This document shows positions 59,901-64,000 of a stretch of 64,000 bases of DNA, one piece after another. Position numbers and translations under genes: made by a program. Within the stretch, counting starts at the first letter, position 1, and every line of letters starts with the position of its first letter. A model generated the notes under the pieces. It did no database searches, was not told where the DNA came from, and worked only from the letters and a program-made list of their open reading frames with translations. Source of the DNA: Mycteria americana (lineage: Eukaryota; Chordata; Aves; Ciconiiformes; Ciconiidae); contig NC_134370.1 in NCBI RefSeq assembly GCF_035582795.1, forward strand, positions 55,539,501 to 55,603,500. Direction: 5' to 3'.

Positions 59901-62900
59901 GGGATTGACAGATCTAGTTTTAAAAATATGGAAAGGGATATTCTGAACAGAAACCATCAGTTGTATTTAACAACTAGAGGTAGCTTACTGAGTCAAATAA
60001 AAAAATCTCAAGTAATAACAGATGTGCTGAAGACGTAAGAAAAAGCACTTTTTTTTCTTTTTACAGCAATTTGGAAATGCTGGTTTGTATATGTTTAATT
60101 ACATCGGACAAAGGTTTGTCTAAATGCAGTTTATAGTGAAATTTCAGTTAAAAATTAATCTTATAAATTATCATTTTATCATGAAAAAAAACCCAATAAA
60201 ATGCTGACCCTGAAGATTTGGTAGCCTATATAATTAAGTCCCTGGTCCATGAAGATATTCAGACAACTATCTCATATTGATTACTTCCAAGTAGAAGCTA
60301 GGTGTCTGATTACCCTATACATATATGCCTGAATGTACACTATGAGTAGTCAATTTTCCTGGTTAATAATAGCTAAAAAAATAGTAATACTCTTGATCTC
60401 TCAGGCTGAGAATAAGAATGAAAAGCAAGATAATTGTTTTGTTTTGTTTAGTACCAATAAGTTTAAGCAGTCCCCATTTAGCTTTCATTGCGCATATCCC
60501 AATGGACTATCTTTTTCTTGCTAGAAGCTTACTTATCTTGGAGGGATTAAGAACGTGAGGTTCATGTACCATCATAGTTTGTACATTCAAGTCGGTGAAA
60601 CTTGTAGCTTAATTGAAAAACCAAATTTAGATTGTGTGTACAGTGGTTCAGTGTGTGGAAGTCCTCTCTCTGTGAACACTTAGGCACACATGTATGTACT
60701 GGGATGTTGTCAATCAATAGCTCCAGATGTTCAGGTTGAAAATATTTATAATGGGTAAGTGTTTGCAGCACAGAACCTAATAGTTGTTATTTGTCACTTC
60801 ACAGTGATTCTTGTCACTTTAGAAAAGTTCTTAGTTACCACTGAATACTTTAAATACCAGTAGCTTTGCGGCAAATTAGGCCCAGTGTAGGATCAGGAGA
60901 TAGCTAGAGTACATTGTATTCTTCTGGAAGAGATTGTCCTTCCTAAATTCGTCAAACTCAGAAAAGTAGGCTGCAGTTTTGGCTTGATTAGTTCAGCTGC
61001 TCAGTAAGGGAGTGGCAAAGCAGCATATAGTTCACCTTGAAAAGTGAAATCAAACTGTGTTAATAATCAGGAAAAGACATTTTCATTCCCTTAATGCAGG
61101 CATCTGCTCTCCCACTGGCATGTTTACGCATGATGTGGTTCACAGGAATGAAAATCCAGACCAGTCAATTCTGTAGTGCTCTTAGAGAATGTCTCCTTCT
61201 GGAAGGACCCATCAGACAAGTAATTGTGGATAACATTAGTGTGAAACTTTTATATGAGCATAGTTCAGTAAATTGTTAGATGCTGAAAGATGTTAGCCAG
61301 TTACGTGCTGCAGCCTACAGGTGAATTTCAACAGTGCGGTTATCTCAGTGAATATTGGTTTAGTAGCTTTCTGTCTACATCCGTCTTAAATACAATTCTC
61401 TGGTGCTATGATTTTTGGAAAGTCAGAAGTTTAATGCAGCTTTTCTGAAATCTGTTCTAGATTTAATCAAGGACAGCCTTTTCTGTTTCTGGCTGTTTTA
61501 CTAAGTAAATTGTGGTGTAACTTTGCAGTTCCCTGGGATGTTTGAAATGGACATATGAATAATGAATCCATGCAGGTGTTCTGCAAATTGTCTTAATAGG
61601 GTGCTAAACTCAGTGACCTGCATGGCTGTGGCTTCAGTACTTTGTACTAGGACAGGTCACATGCCCTCTGCTATGTTTTTAAAAGAAAACCACGACAACA
61701 TGAAAACTTTTAAAATAGGTATCAAAATGCTTATGGGCAATGCTGTGCCTGCAAAGGAGGTCTGTTACTTGAGAAGAAAATGGCTAAGTTCTCAGTTTTT
61801 GGGGTCCCATGCCCCCCCCAGTTGCCTACAGAAGTAGGATGGGGTGGCAGAGCGAGGTGTAGCACAGTCTGCCTGCAATGAACTGGCTGCATACATCGTC
61901 CTCTGTTCCGAGGAGACGGAGTACTGAACCCTAAAGTTGTGGGGTATTAAGTACTGGTCAGATGCCTGCTGTTCATAATTTCAATTTATAAATCTGGTTT
62001 TAGAGGAAAGAAACAGCCTGATAGGCTTGCTTGTTCATTCATCATGGCTACAGAGACAGCCTAGCAGTGAATGATGCAGCGGGTGGAGTGAAGGTGACTG
62101 AGTGAATGGTGCTTGTCTGCCCTGTGCTTGTAGTTTATGCAATGCTGGCAGTGGAGTTTTCTGTTTTGGCTGCTGTGAAGCTGTACAGGACTGATGGATG
62201 CCTCAGCTTGAGAGCTGGTAAACGTAATCTTGAGTTGGAGGAACTGGTCCTGCAGTGCAGGCTCATGTAAGATGCTCATTTGACACAGTTAAGCAACCAC
62301 CTAGGAGTGAGTGCTGTTGTGTTCAAACCCAGCTTTGTAGGTGCAAACTGAAATAGATGCATGCAGGTGTGAACTTAAACGGCTTCAACGTAATTAGATT
62401 TTGTGCAGCTTTAATTTTAAGCAAGTGCAGCTTACAGGTTTAGACAAGTTCTTGAGTCTGCAATTAAACTAAAGTTCAACTGGGTTGCAGGCTAGGGGAA
62501 CTCAAACTTTCCATGCTAAATCCTAGAGAATTGGAGTAGCACGTGTTTGTAACTTTTCTGAAGATCCTAGTTTAGGGATTAAAACCATTTTAAAAGATGC
62601 CATTAGAGTTATTTGTTTTTACCCCAGAAACAGAGGGTGGAAAATTGATGGGTTATACTGCTTTAGTATTCAGTGAACTGACCTTTGAGGTAGGTGAGAG
62701 ACTTCTGGCTACTTGCAGCTTTTTATTTGCAGAGACTGGACAGTTTCTGTGCCTTGGAGTGGGTCAAAGCCGGTAAGCAGAGGTGAGTGAAAAATGCCCC
62801 AGGGTGCAGGTGGAAGGCTGAAGGATGGAGGCCTGAAAGAACCTGTGGCAGCTGAACAAGAAGGAGGAATTTTTTGATATGGGAGATTGTATGGCTGTCG

Positions 62901-64000
62901 CCATCAGGCAGCAGTGCCATGTGCATCCTGCGTACATTCAGCTTTTAAATTTTCACGCCTACAAAAAAGTCAAGGATGGGAGTAGGGTTATGGGGTATGC
63001 CAGTGAGCAGTGTGGCACAGGTCAGGGAGAGAAAGTTGCCTTTCCTGTGGCAGCAAAGCCATGCCCATCTAGCGTGAAAGAAGTGACCCTTTTAGTAGGC
63101 AGATGCTTGGAGAGTGCTTGTAGATATTTGGGGCATTACTCAACGCAGGGAAACCTAAGAGGTTGCAGGGATTGCATTCCCTGGGAGTTACCAAGGTCAG
63201 CACTTGGGTATAGGTTCCTCAAGTGGAAAAAAGGGTGCAGAGGAGCTGTGTGGTGGACAGCCATGAGAGGAAAGGGAGCGAGGAGGAGGAGGAACACAGA
63301 CGTCCAGAAAGCAGGGCAGAAGCGGAGGTAATAGGATATTGCAAGCAGCATTGGGACAAGGGGGCTAGATAAAAGCTGGATTTGTTTGCAGAAAGACAGG
63401 CTGATGCCTATGGGTGACCTGTTCAATGTGAAGGGGAGAGATAGATGTCTGCGACATGGAGGAGGGACAAAGCGTGTGTCAGGGAAGCCCTGTGGGTTAA
63501 GCTGAGCCTCCCCAGTGCAGTGTCTGTGAAGGGCTAACCAGCCCCACTGCAGTTCTCTAAATGCTTCTCTGCTTCCTAGCATGTGTCAGGCCCCGGGTAG
63601 CATTGAGATGGTAGCATGGTGTGAAGGCTGGGGCTCCTTTCCAGGCTGACAACAGGACACCTGCAGCTGTTGACCCTGCAGGTTTTGGAGAGAGGATGGC
63701 TGCATGGAGTGTCTGAGTACTGGGTTGTCTTGGTGGGACTCGAGTGGTGTGTGGGGCTCAGCGCTGGGCTTGCGGTGCAGGAGGGTCTGGTCTGGTCCAC
63801 TCCACAGGCTGGAGCTCAGGGTAAAGCCACAAAAGAGCTTGGATAGGACTGGGTTATGGCACTGCTAACCAGATGATACCTCCCTGGGTACCAAACAAAT
63901 AAGGTAATAAAGAGGCACAACCAGTAGCAACCTGTTTGTTAAGAGAAAGTAACTAGGATAGCTGTGGGTCATGGAAATATTGAAGGAAATAAGGAGAAAT

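Larger units (their letters stand above)
50135..64000 (+). other. RFX7 intron 1 (5' part)
   Basis: This is about 13.9 kb after the exon 1 donor. I looked for the next RFX7 exon (continuing the ALQHKI segment) and did not see it, so the intron probably runs past the window. GC-rich to about 50,460, then AT-rich. It contains AT/TATA repeats at about 51,080-51,130 and a (TG)n tract at 56,952-56,972. From about 62,000 the plus strand becomes G-rich. Open frames up to 150 codons (62,879-63,331; 63,136-63,582 minus; 55,821-56,222) have no domains. Confidence 0.7.

Noticed and set aside
62879..63582. Overlapping 150-codon frames on both strands
   Set aside because: G-rich intronic sequence lowers stop frequency. 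No domain or conserved motif is seen.
50135..64000. RFX7 exon 2 within the window
   Set aside because: I scanned for a segment continuing the ALQHKI helix with a matching acceptor and found none. The intron seems to extend past the window.

Overview
The window is nuclear DNA from a bird. The evidence is (1) spliced protein-coding exons with GT-AG boundaries separated by AT-rich introns, (2) two CpG islands, (3) a CR1 LINE with the typical avian 3' tail near 44.57 kb, and (4) an LTR fragment of a type I recognise from avian genomes near 14.0-14.5 kb. The CR1 subtype fits Neoaves best, but I cannot name a species.

Two real genes can be read, head to head. On the minus strand, eleven exons between 20,973 and 327 make one continuous reading frame of 1,119 nt (373 codons). 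It is the orthologue of TEX9 (testis-expressed protein 9), a coiled-coil protein linked to cilia and sperm. Only the short last exon lies outside the window on the left. On the plus strand, 49,989-50,134 is coding exon 1 of RFX7, a winged-helix transcription factor of the RFX family. The rest of RFX7 lies to the right, and 50,135-64,000 looks like the start of its very long first intron. TEX9 and RFX7 are also divergent neighbours on human chromosome 15, so synteny supports both calls.

Layout: 1-20,973 is TEX9. About 20,490-21,240 is its CpG-island promoter, with a YY1-type motif across the start codon and an imperfect RFX X-box 34 bp upstream. About 21,240-49,200 is AT-rich intergenic DNA. 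In it I recognise only a 5'-truncated, decayed CR1 (about 42,461-44,573) and simple repeats. About 49,370-50,460 is the RFX7 CpG-island promoter, with a (CGG)8 tract, two upstream ORFs, exon 1, and unusually long G and C homopolymers just inside intron 1.

No tRNA, rRNA, CRISPR, bacterial or intact viral gene was seen. Most other open frames are short and lack family resemblance or splice context. The long ones at 49.2-50.5 kb and 20.6-21.4 kb are products of GC-rich sequence. The most interesting points are regulatory: the RFX-type site at TEX9, an avian LTR in TEX9 intron 4 in sense orientation with a perfect CRE beside its TATA box, and the uORFs and G/C hairpin potential at RFX7 exon 1. 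I found no convincing new biological system.
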